Shown here: in pieces, positions 1 to 6,655 of the stretch
Layout of the letters: the number at the start of each line of letters is the position of its first letter
Position numbering within the stretch: the stretch's first letter is position 1
Source: Flavobacteriaceae bacterium
GTDB lineage: Bacteria > Bacteroidota > Bacteroidia > Flavobacteriales > Flavobacteriaceae
Assembly (NCBI GenBank): GCA_016649785.1
Contig: JAENXB010000030.1
Span: forward strand, 1-18,457
Reading direction: 5' to 3'
DNA length: 18,457 nt
The notes under the pieces: generated by a model
What the model was told of the DNA's origin: nothing
The model's database searches: none
What the model saw: only the letters and a program-made list of their open reading frames with translations
Position numbers and translations under genes: made by a program

Positions 1-521
1 CCAGGATTTCCGGTATCCAGGAGTTCCGTGGCAAGCTCTTTAAATTCTTTAATTCCCCCGGCACTATTAATAGGAGTATCAATATCAAAATACCTGGCAA
101 GAACCCTGTACACATTTCCGTCCACCACCGCAACTGGTTCATTGTAACAAATAGATGCTATTGCGCTGGCGGTATAATCTCCCACCCCCTTTAGCAATAA
201 CAATTCTTCATAATTCGCTGGAAATTGTCCGTGTAAGTGAAAAGCCACATGTTGGGCCGTTTCATGTAAGTTTCTTGCCCGGGAATAATAACCAAGTCCC
301 TGCCAAAGCTTTAAAACAGTTTCCTGTGAAGCCCCTGCAAGATCAAATACAGTAGGAAAAGTCTCTATAAATTTCAAATAATATGGCAAGCCCTGATCAA
401 TACGGGTTTGTTGGAGCATAATTTCGCTAAGCCAGATACAGTAAGGATCTGTGGAATTTCGCCATGGTAAATCGCGTTTATTCTTTAAGTACCAATTAGT
501 CAGTGTTTTATGAAATACCAA
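1..521 (-). CDS. mutY: A/G-specific adenine glycosylase MutY (5' part)
   Basis: Base-excision repair glycosylase that removes adenine mispaired with 8-oxoguanine. About 173 residues are visible; the C-terminal half, with the iron-sulfur cluster and the NUDIX-like 8-oxoG reader, lies beyond the left edge. Seen in the sequence: NKRDLPWR near residue 14, the SEIMLQQT segment with the catalytic Glu at about residue 33, the helix-hairpin-helix LLKGVGDYTASAI around 109-121, and VVDGNVYRVLAR with the catalytic Asp at about residue 134. No ATG fits the family N-terminus. The best start is TTG at 521-519 (L/M-V-F-H-K-T-L-T-N-W-Y-L), which is inference. It is transcribed divergently from the HU gene. 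The family call is certain; the exact start is not. Confidence 0.93.
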   Translation of the reverse strand, partial: MVFHKTLTNWYLKNKRDLPWRNSTDPYCIWLSEIMLQQTRIDQGLPYYLKFIETFPTVFDLAGASQETVLKLWQGLGYYSRARNLHETAQHVAFHLHGQFPANYEELLLLKGVGDYTASAIASICYNEPVAVVDGNVYRVLARYFDIDTPINSAGGIKEFKELATELLDTGNP

Positions 522-606
522 ATTTGTTGATGTTTGAATGCAATGATAAATCTTTATTTGGTTACTATTTAATGAATTAGGAATGAAATATTGGAGATTT
601 AATTCA

Positions 607-614
607 TATATTTG
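607..614 (+). promoter_or_regulatory. Bacteroidota-type -7 element upstream of HU
   Basis: TATATTTG matches the TAnnTTTG consensus of Bacteroidota vegetative promoters exactly. It lies 46 nt before the HU start at 661. Transcription starting some 5-7 nt downstream would exclude the upstream in-frame ATG at 583, which supports 661 as the start. No convincing TTTG-type -33 element is seen at the usual spacing. Confidence 0.5.
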
Positions 615-660
615 CCCCTTGAAAATTAACAACCCCAATTATAAAAAAAATACCTCGAAA

Positions 661-951
661 ATGACGAAAGCAGATATCGTAGCCAAAATTTCTGAGAAAT
701 TAGGAATGGAAAAAGGTGATGTTCAAGCCACTGTTGAAACATTTATGGAAGAAGTAAAGACTTCTTTAGAAAGCGGAGATAATGTATATTTAAGAGGTTT
801 TGGAAGCTTTGTAATTAAAACAAGGGCCGAAAAAACCGGAAGAAATATTTCAAAAAACACGACTATAAAAATTCCCGCTCACAACATCCCGGCATTTAAA
901 CCAGCCAGAATATTTGTTGATGGCGTTAAAAGTAATGTTGAAATTAAGTAA
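661..951 (+). CDS. HU/IHF-family DNA-binding protein
   Basis: Small nucleoid-associated protein, 96 residues, that bends DNA as a dimer. Seen: N-terminal helices (TKADIVAKISEKLGM, then an amphipathic helix to about 38), the GFGSF turn at about residues 46-50, and a beta-arm RNISKNTTIKIPAHNIPAFKP matching the family pattern that ends in PxFKP. The arm reads IPAHNIPAF, so the Pro that intercalates into DNA is present. An in-frame ATG at 583 would add 26 residues unrelated to HU and sits upstream of the likely promoter, so 661 is chosen. It heads a plus-strand run with the 29-codon gene at 1011 and rng. HU and IHF subunits cannot be told apart here. Confidence 0.95.
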   Translation: MTKADIVAKISEKLGMEKGDVQATVETFMEEVKTSLESGDNVYLRGFGSFVIKTRAEKTGRNISKNTTIKIPAHNIPAFKPARIFVDGVKSNVEIK

Positions 952-1010
952 AACACGATTCCTTTTAAAGGAGTAAAAAATTAAATTATTAATCTAAAAA
1001 ATGTAACACT

Positions 1011-1100
1011 ATGCCAAGTGGAAAAAAGAGAAAAAGACATAAAGTAGCAACGCACAAACGCAAGAAAAGAAGCAGAGCAAACCGCCATAAGAAAAAGTAG
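1011..1100 (+). CDS. 29-residue highly basic peptide, possible bS22/mS38-like ribosomal protein
   Basis: The reading frame begins MPSGKKRKRHK, continues through ATHKRKKRSRANRH and ends KKK before TAG. More than half of its 29 residues are Lys, Arg or His and it has no acidic residue. It starts 59 nt after the HU stop, and its stop codon lies inside a rho-independent terminator stem, as expected of a real last gene in a short transcript. The K/R-rich pattern with a central HK resembles the AURKAIP1/COX24 domain (mitochondrial mS38, bacterial bS22), so a role as a small ribosomal protein on rRNA is plausible; that is inference from composition and pattern. The alternative is a nucleoid peptide working with HU. 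It is below normal gene-finding length limits and easily missed. Confidence 0.8.
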   Translation: MPSGKKRKRHKVATHKRKKRSRANRHKKK

Positions 1101-1119
1101 TGTTCTCACTACTTTTTTT
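1092..1119 (+). terminator. Rho-independent terminator after the 29-codon gene
   Basis: AAAAAGTAGTG (1092-1102) and CACTACTTTTT (1107-1117) form an 11-bp perfect stem with a TTCT loop, followed by more T to 1119. The TAG stop of the small gene is inside the left arm. It separates HU plus the small gene from rng. Confidence 0.85.
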
Positions 1120-1143
1120 AGGTAAAAGAAGTTCATTGAAATT

Positions 1144-1242
1144 GAAACCGGTTTATAAATTTATTTTGAACCAGGTTTCTTCAGGATTAAAAACCCTGTG
1201 AAAAAATTATGTTTAATCCATTCCGAATCCCGAAATTTCGGG
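1144..1242 (+). promoter_or_regulatory. Structured leader region of rng
   Basis: Three inverted repeats are packed into the 144 nt between the terminator and rng. GAAACC+GGTT (1144-1153) pairs with AACC-A-GGTTTC (1169-1179) with a one-base bulge. GGATTAAA (1184-1191) pairs with TTTAATCC (1212-1219). CCCGAAATTTCGGG (1229-1242) is a perfect 14-nt palindrome ending 21 nt before the GTG start. Whether the first lies in the transcript depends on the unknown start site. A role in controlling rng is inference. Confidence 0.4.
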
Positions 1243-1263
1243 GCGGGATAAAAATCTAAAAAA

Positions 1264-2802
1264 GTGGACAAAGAATTGATTATCAGATCCGGTTCCTCTG
1301 CTATAGATTTTGCCTTATTAAAAGATGGAAAACTAGTTGAACTAAACAAGGAAGAAGAAGACAGCAATTTTGCCGTTGGTGACATATTTATCGCCAAAAT
1401 AAGAAAAGCTGTACCGGGATTAAATGCCGCATTTGTAAATGTAGGCTATACAAAAGATGGTTTTTTACACTATCACGATCTTGGTCCCCAGGTCCCTTCA
1501 TTGTTGAAATTCATAAAGCGTGTAAGCACAGGTAAATTAAAAGATTATTCTTTACAGAATTTTACTTTTGAAAAAGATATTGATAAAGACGGAAGCATTG
1601 CTGAAGTCTTAAAATCAAATCAGTCGCTATTGGTACAAGTGATGAAAGAACCCATTTCCACAAAAGGTCCAAGGTTAAGCTCTGAGCTTTCCCTACCGGG
1701 CCGCTATATTGTGTTGGTGCCTTTTTCAAACCGGATCTCGGTTTCGCAAAAAATCGAGAGCAAGGAAGAAAAAGAACGTCTTAAGAGATTGGTGAAAAGC
1801 ATCAAACCCAAAGGGTTTGGCGTAATTGTTCGTACCGTGGCAGAAGGCAAAAAAGTAGCAGAGCTAGACAGAGACCTCGAGAATTTATTGAGTCGCTGGA
1901 CCGCAATGTGTAAAAAATTGTATAAAGCACCCCATCCATCAAAGGTTTTGGGAGAATTAACCAGAGCATCGTCTATTTTAAGGGATGTTTTTAACGATTC
2001 CTTCACTTCTATCATTGTAGATGACGAAACGCTTTATTCACAAGTTAAAGATTATGTGGCAGAAATTGCCCCTAACAAAGAATCAATAGTAAAACTATAT
2101 CAATCAAACGTTCCCGTTTTTGAAAAATTTAATATCGAAAGACAAATAAAAACCTCCTTTGGACGAACCGTATCGATAAACAAAGGTGCTTATCTGATTA
2201 TAGAACATACCGAAGCTATGCACGTTATAGACGTGAACAGTGGAAATAGGTCAAATAAAGCTAAAAATCAGGAAGATACGGCTCTGGAAGTCAACCTTAT
2301 AAGCGCCACAGAAATTGCCCGCCAACTGCGTTTACGCGATATGGGCGGAATTATTGTGGTAGATTTTATAGATATGGCCAATCCCGAAAACAGGAAAGCT
2401 CTTTACGACCATTTAAGGGAAGAAATGAGTGACGATCGCGCAAAACACAAAATTTTGCCTCCGAGTAAATTTGGTTTGATACAAATTACAAGACAACGCG
2501 TACGGCCGGAAACGAATATCAAAACCCGGGAAGAAAATCCCGATGGAGTAGGTGAAATTGAAGCACCTATTTTAGTGATAGACAAAATTAAAACCGACCT
2601 GGAAAGGCTGATCAAGAAGAATCATAAAAAGATCACCCTTAGTACGCACCCATTTATTGCAGCCTTTTTAACAAAAGGCTTTCCATCGCCCCGCACACAA
2701 TGGTTTTTGGACCATAAACGCTGGGTAAAAATTTTACCAAGAGACGCTTACACGTTCATGGAATACCACTTTCACGATATAAACGGGGAAGTGTTGGAAT
2801 AA
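1264..2802 (+). CDS. rng: Ribonuclease G/E family endoribonuclease
   Basis: Single-strand-specific endoribonuclease used in rRNA maturation and mRNA decay; 512 residues. Seen: an S1-like RNA-binding region near residues 35-130 (VGDIFIAKI, LNAAFVNVG, FLHYHDL), then the DNase-I-like catalytic core with VIDVNSGN (Asp 323) and VVDFIDM (Asp 367), matching the metal-binding Asp pair of E. coli RNase E, and NLISATEIARQLRLRD. The start is GTG at 1264; an in-frame TAA at 1249 prevents a much longer start. There is only one Cys (216), so the CPxC zinc-link of the enterobacterial enzymes is missing from its expected place near residue 425. There is no long C-terminal degradosome scaffold, so it is RNase G-sized. 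The leader is rich in inverted repeats. Confidence 0.95.
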   Translation: MDKELIIRSGSSAIDFALLKDGKLVELNKEEEDSNFAVGDIFIAKIRKAVPGLNAAFVNVGYTKDGFLHYHDLGPQVPSLLKFIKRVSTGKLKDYSLQNFTFEKDIDKDGSIAEVLKSNQSLLVQVMKEPISTKGPRLSSELSLPGRYIVLVPFSNRISVSQKIESKEEKERLKRLVKSIKPKGFGVIVRTVAEGKKVAELDRDLENLLSRWTAMCKKLYKAPHPSKVLGELTRASSILRDVFNDSFTSIIVDDETLYSQVKDYVAEIAPNKESIVKLYQSNVPVFEKFNIERQIKTSFGRTVSINKGAYLIIEHTEAMHVIDVNSGNRSNKAKNQEDTALEVNLISATEIARQLRLRDMGGIIVVDFIDMANPENRKALYDHLREEMSDDRAKHKILPPSKFGLIQITRQRVRPETNIKTREENPDGVGEIEAPILVIDKIKTDLERLIKKNHKKITLSTHPFIAAFLTKGFPSPRTQWFLDHKRWVKILPRDAYTFMEYHFHDINGEVLE

Positions 2803-2819
2803 TAAAATATTCTTAAATC

Positions 2820-2853
2820 AAACGCCTTTCATTAATTTGGAAGGCGTTTTTTT
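2820..2853 (+). terminator. Rho-independent terminator after rng (repeat copy A)
   Basis: AACGCCTT (2821-2828) pairs with AAGGCGTT (2841-2848), followed by a T run to 2853. The stem-loop core CGCCTTTCATTAATTTGG (2823-2840) recurs at 5175-5192, and the similarity runs on into the flanking TTTTGTTT/ATAGATAT. Confidence 0.88.
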
Positions 2854-3128
2854 GTTTTATAGATATTAGATTTGAGATGTTAGAATTGAGATATCAATGT
2901 ATAAATAACGTTGACCTGATTTGATATTCTATTTTACATTTTTAAAATCTTCTACAATGCACGAATTAGGTCTTTGACTTTGTGCTATTAATTTCTACCC
3001 TACCTAAAATCCAAACATCTTAAAATTGCATTTTCCTCAATAAAATCCATAAAAACAATAAGAAATTAAAAATAATTTGCACTTTCCTTCGGTTTTTTAA
3101 TATATATATATTGCGTAAGGATTGGATT
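2854..3128. other. AT-rich gene-free spacer
   Basis: About 275 nt with no credible coding frame on either strand. It begins with the tail of the terminator repeat (ATAGATATTAGA) and the AT-rich GAGAT-type sequence after it. It ends in a (TA)5 run at 3101-3110, just before the promoter of the lipoprotein gene. No RNA gene, repeat array or other structure is recognised. Confidence 0.6.
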
Positions 3129-3136
3129 TATATTTG
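3129..3136 (+). promoter_or_regulatory. -7 element for the lipoprotein pseudogene
   Basis: TATATTTG is an exact TAnnTTTG match, 55 nt before the ATG at 3192. It lies downstream of the TTG at 3111, the only other in-frame start, and so argues for 3192. A TTG at 3111-3113 could be a poorly spaced -33 element. Confidence 0.5.
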
Positions 3137-3191
3137 GTTTCTGACTAATAAACCAATTCCATTTTTTTTAATTTATTTTAAAATTCTAAGC

Positions 3192-4397
3192 ATGAAAAAA
3201 ATCTACTTATTAACTTGCCTTTTTGTAATTTCCATAAGTTGTCAAAAAGAGGAAATTATTTCTCCAATTACAGATTCCAGTTTTTCAGATCAAGAGCCAG
3301 AAGCGATTGCTTTTGATAACCTACCTGCAAACATAAAAGACAATTTTGATAATACTAATCACATCAAATTTAAAAGTGGAAATGTAAAAAGTAAAAACCC
3401 TTTTGGCACAGCAAAAACAAATTCCCAAGTAATAAAAAACATCAACAAAAAAGGTTTAGCAAGCTATACAATTGCGCTCAACAAAATAAATTCGACAATA
3501 AAATCAGAATTGAAAAACTTATTGTATTTTGATAATCTTTCTATAACCGACTTAGGAAATGGTGAATTAGTTAAATATATATTTCGATATATACCAGATA
3601 AAAATTGGTATGACATGGGAAAACAAATGAGCACTTATACTGGTGAAATTGAAATTTATAATTTATCAGGCACAAAGTTAAGTGACATGACCTTAGTCCA
3701 AGGAAATCAGATTGCAAAAGATCATCTAAAATTGAATGATGAGCTTATTTGCATGTATGAATTTGTAAGCATGACTTGTACTGAACTGATAATGGAAGGA
3801 GATACGAGCTCAACCGAGATCTGCCATTTTACCTATGAATTAGATTATTGCACTAGCGGTTCTGGTTCAAGTGGAGGGAGTACCGTCAATACAAATACCT
3901 ATCAAGGATCCACATGGAATGGAGAATATACTACCGGAGGCACTCCAGGAACGATTCCTGATGATACGGAAATAATAGATACCACTCCTATTTTGCTAGA
4001 TGGTGATCAGGATACTTTTTTTGACTTGTATAACATAGATAGTGATAGCTTAACAGGAAAAGAAAAATGCCTAAATGATCTCTTAGATAAAGAAGGGAAT
4101 TCTTTTGTTTATGAATTATTGAAAAATTTCAGAGGGGATTCTGAGTTTGATATTGAGATAGAATCAAAAGATAATTTATATGGTTCTAAAGGAGACCCCG
4201 TAAATGGTTTAACCTTTGAACCTTTAAATAATATTATAAACATTCAAATAAGCACAAACGCGGCTACTTCCAGACCGGCTTTAGCTGTAGTAAGAACTAT
4301 TTTGCATGAATATATTCATGCTGATATGTTTAGAAAATTAAATACCGTGGTTGATAATCAAACTACTGATATTTTAAATTTTAAAAGATACCTATGA
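3192..4397 (+). pseudogene. Putative HExxH metallopeptidase lipoprotein, N-terminal part of a broken gene
   Basis: From ATG 3192 the frame encodes 401 residues. It opens with a lipoprotein signal (MKKIYLLTCLFVISISC, lipobox ending SISC, then Q), predicting an envelope-anchored product. The middle is low-complexity Gly/Ser/Thr linker (about residues 225-260). Near the end is HEYIHADMF, with the zinc-ligand pattern H372-E373-x-x-H376. The frame stops at 4395-4397, soon after HExxH and before any third zinc ligand. The +1 frame continues the protein in a natural way (KDTYESF, then ADPQHETMAA), so an extra A in the A-run at 4383-4386, or an equivalent indel, has broken the gene. I do not recognise a named family. 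A truncated but expressed lipoprotein is possible; a working peptidase is unlikely. Confidence 0.75.
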
Positions 4398-4713
4398 AAG
4401 TTTTAAAAATGATAATTTTGAGGCTGACCCTCAACATGAGACTATGGCAGCTTAATATATAGATGAAATGACAAAAACTTTGAAAAACTTTCACGAATAT
4501 ATTTTAGTAAAAGATTATAATTATTTAACTGATAATGGTGCAAACCCACTCCCTGATAGTTTTTATGAAGCATTAGCTTGGCAAGGTTTAACAGAAGAGG
4601 GAGAAGTAGTAGATGCTTACAATCAATTAAGTGATGAAAAGAAAGCAGAACTCCAGGAGAGTTTAAGTTTATATTATCCTTCCACAACAACTAATTGTCC
4701 AGAAAATAATTAA
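4384..4713 (+). pseudogene. C-terminal part of the broken HExxH lipoprotein gene
   Basis: This is the continuation of the lipoprotein in frame +1. It reads KDTYESFKNDNFEADPQHETMAA, stop, then YIDEMTKTLKNFHEYI and on to TTTNCPENN. The QHETMA segment is the likely place of the third zinc ligand of an HExxH peptidase. A second lesion, TAA at 4453-4455, interrupts it. The piece that can be translated on its own starts at ATG 4468 and gives 81 residues (SFYEALAWQGL, then an acidic helix), without signal peptide or catalytic motif. Its stop TAA (4711-4713) overlaps the next ATG by one base. An independent small protein from 4468 cannot be excluded, but the reading across the two breaks favours gene decay. 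Confidence 0.7.
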
Positions 4714-5120
4714 TGATGAAACAGAATGTAATTCTCACCTTATTTTTTAGTTTTATTTTACAAACCCTTAGTTATTCTCAGGAAAACAAAAAGGATAGCC
4801 TTTATTTTAACTATGATGAAAATTATTTAAAAAAGGACTTCTTAAATGAGCCTAATTATCTCTTTGTAGAAGATTCAGGGGATGATAGTGCGTACTTTTT
4901 CTTTATGAAGAAAAAGGTTTTTGAAAACTTACATCCAAAGGAGATTCTAAACTTGAAACAATACATAAGAGCGTCAGATTTCTATAATGATGCCAAAAAA
5001 AATAAACTTGATGAATATGGTTTATCTAAATATTTTAAGAACTATACTATTTTCTTGATCAGAAATGAAAATTGTAAAAAAGAGTATATTCTTGTCGAAC
5101 CAAGGATGGTTATAGAATGA
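4713..5120 (+). CDS. Small secreted protein of unknown function
   Basis: 135 residues; no family recognised. Residues 1-22 form a Sec signal peptide (MMKQ, hydrophobic VILTLFFSFILQ, then SYS before QENKK), so the product should be periplasmic or surface-exposed, not a lipoprotein. The mature part is charged and aromatic-rich, with a single Cys in NENCKKEYI. The ATG at 4713 overlaps the stop of the lipoprotein remnant (TAATG), so the two were probably translated together; ATG 4716 is an equally possible start. The overlap suggests it once served the metallopeptidase-like lipoprotein, for example as a partner or inhibitor; that is speculation. Base composition is AT-rich like the rest of the island. 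Confidence 0.7.
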   Translation: MMKQNVILTLFFSFILQTLSYSQENKKDSLYFNYDENYLKKDFLNEPNYLFVEDSGDDSAYFFFMKKKVFENLHPKEILNLKQYIRASDFYNDAKKNKLDEYGLSKYFKNYTIFLIRNENCKKEYILVEPRMVIE

Positions 5121-5170
5121 GTCAAATTTGTAATTAAATACAAATTACATCTTTATCAAAAAAATATTTT

Positions 5171-5206
5171 AAACCGCCTTTCATTAATTTGGGAGGCGGT
5201 CTTTTT
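5171..5206 (+). terminator. Rho-independent terminator (repeat copy B)
   Basis: ACCGCCT (5173-5179) pairs with AGGCGGT (5194-5200), followed by CTTTTT. It closes the lipoprotein/secreted-protein transcript. Core and flank nearly duplicate the terminator after rng at 2820-2853, including the TTTTGTTT and ATAGATAT downstream. Confidence 0.85.
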
Positions 5207-5296
5207 GTTTATAGATATGAGAAGTGAAATGAAAATATTCTTATCACAAATTCCTTTCTCCTTTTTCTATATTCCATCTTCTGTATTATAAATAAT

Positions 5297-5304
5297 TATC
5301 TTTA
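5297..5304 (+). promoter_or_regulatory. Possible -7 element of recX
   Basis: TATCTTTA matches seven of the eight positions of TAnnTTTG and lies 6 nt before the recX ATG. If used, the recX mRNA would have almost no leader. Weak evidence. Confidence 0.3.
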
Positions 5305-5310
5305 CCGTCT

Positions 5311-5793
5311 ATGAAACCCAATCCGTCTCAAAAATCCTATACCGTAAAAGAAGCCACCCTAAAACTGGCGCAATTTTGCGCATATAGAGACAGGTCCCAC
5401 AAGGAAGTGGAAGAAAAACTGAAGGAATTGAGGATGATCCCGGTGGCTTGTGAACAAATTATAATGAAGTTGATGCTGGAGGGTTTTTTAAATGAAGAAC
5501 GATTTGCGCGGAGTTTTGTACGCGGAAAATTCAGGATAAAAAAATGGGGACGAAATAAGATCAAACAGGAACTGAAGATCCGGGAAATATCGGCACCCAT
5601 AATCAAACTTGCCTTTACCGAGATAGATGAAGAGATTTATATCATCACGCTTCAGGAACTGGCAGAAAAAAAACTGAACCTCATCAAGGAGATCAATCCC
5701 ATAAAGCGAAAGAAAAAACTGATCAATTACCTGTTGCAAAAAGGCTATGAGCCGCAACTGATCTATGAGGTAAGCAACGACCTTATTGGGTGA
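5311..5793 (+). CDS. recX: Regulatory protein RecX
   Basis: Modulator of RecA filament growth in recombination and SOS; 160 residues, normal for the family. Seen: three-helix repeats typical of RecX, with AQFCAYRDRSHKEVEEKL at 20-37, GFLNEERFARSFVRGKFRIKKWGRNKI at about 58-84 (the most conserved block) and a C-terminal repeat ending in LLQKGYEPQLIYEV. ATG 5311 is the first in-frame start. It stands alone on the plus strand, and its last 11 nt overlap the end of the convergent oxygenase gene. There is no recA nearby. Confidence 0.93.
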   Translation: MKPNPSQKSYTVKEATLKLAQFCAYRDRSHKEVEEKLKELRMIPVACEQIIMKLMLEGFLNEERFARSFVRGKFRIKKWGRNKIKQELKIREISAPIIKLAFTEIDEEIYIITLQELAEKKLNLIKEINPIKRKKKLINYLLQKGYEPQLIYEVSNDLIG

Positions 5794-6655
5794 TCTCACC
5801 ATTTTTGTGAGTATTCTTTATGGCCTGTTCGTTTTTATGATCAATCCATCTCTGCCCCCTCAATTTCCGCATCAAATTGTCGTAATTCCTAAATAAAATT
5901 ATGCTGCGCAACACTTCCAGGATCTTTTTGGGAGAGGTTGGCAAAGAGCGTAAAGTCAGGGATAAGCACGGAGTCTCATATTTTATAAAATGCCACCATT
6001 TGCTGGGAATAAACAGTGCATCGCCGGGTTTTAAGGTAACTTCATAACCCTTTGCTTTTAAAAGCGCTGGATATCGCTTAAAATCCGGATGCTCCATATC
6101 AATTTGTTCCATGCTTACAATAGAATAAGGCACCTTGTACAAATATTTTGTTTGGGATGGCGGATACAAGATCACTTTTTTCTCTCCCGCGAAATTGAAA
6201 TGAAAATTATTTGCCAGATCCATATCATAGTGCATCACTACTTTTGCGCCTTCACCTCCCACAAACAAAACCGGGAGTTTTTTAAAGAATCTCACGCCCA
6301 GATCGGGGTATTTGAAATCATTGATCAGTTCCGGACAATTTTTCAGAAGATTAAAAAAGAACATCCTTAGATCTGTTGGACCTTTTTTCAGGATATCGAT
6401 ATATTCCTTCATTTTAATCTTCATCGTCGGGCCGTGGGAACTTTGGTGACCTTTTGCCGGTTTCCCGTCATAAATTGGCACCACGATCTCCCCCACTTTT
6501 TCCCGGAAATATTCAAAATTCCATTTTTCCCGGGCGGGCCAATCTGCAGTGAGATCTTCCATCACCACAGGTTTTTGGGGAATAAAATATTCCTTCAAAA
6601 ATTCTTCTTTTGAAATTCCCCTTACACGCGGTATAGATTGAAGATCCAACTTCAC
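5783..6655 (-). CDS. JmjC/cupin-like Fe(II)/2-oxoglutarate-dependent oxygenase
   Basis: 290 residues of the cupin_8/JmjC-like fold, probably a soluble hydroxylase. Seen: EEFLKEYFIPQKPVVMEDL at the N-terminus (family signature), the iron ligands in HYD (His 142, Asp 144), FNFAGEKKVILYPPS (about 153-167), and the distal His 222 in PSKWWHFIKY. The substrate is unknown; relatives hydroxylate proteins or small molecules. The start is GTG at 6655-6653, which overlaps the last base of the bioB stop (TAGTG), so translation is probably coupled to bioB. Downstream it overlaps recX tail to tail by 11 nt. A role linked to biotin is suggested only by this coupling. Confidence 0.85.
   Translation of the reverse strand: MKLDLQSIPRVRGISKEEFLKEYFIPQKPVVMEDLTADWPAREKWNFEYFREKVGEIVVPIYDGKPAKGHQSSHGPTMKIKMKEYIDILKKGPTDLRMFFFNLLKNCPELINDFKYPDLGVRFFKKLPVLFVGGEGAKVVMHYDMDLANNFHFNFAGEKKVILYPPSQTKYLYKVPYSIVSMEQIDMEHPDFKRYPALLKAKGYEVTLKPGDALFIPSKWWHFIKYETPCLSLTLRSLPTSPKKILEVLRSIILFRNYDNLMRKLRGQRWIDHKNEQAIKNTHKNGEITQ

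Noticed and set aside
3101..3110. (TA)5 run as a functional repeat
   Set aside because: It is short and common in AT-rich spacers; there is nothing to separate it from background.
3111..3191. Upstream TTG start that would add 27 residues to the lipoprotein
   Set aside because: The added stretch lacks signal-peptide character and would bury the lipobox signal. It also starts upstream of the TATATTTG promoter element.
4380..4400. Programmed ribosomal frameshift joining the two parts of the lipoprotein
   Set aside because: There is no clear slippery heptamer with a downstream pseudoknot, and the second in-frame stop at 4453 would still block the product. Gene decay is simpler.
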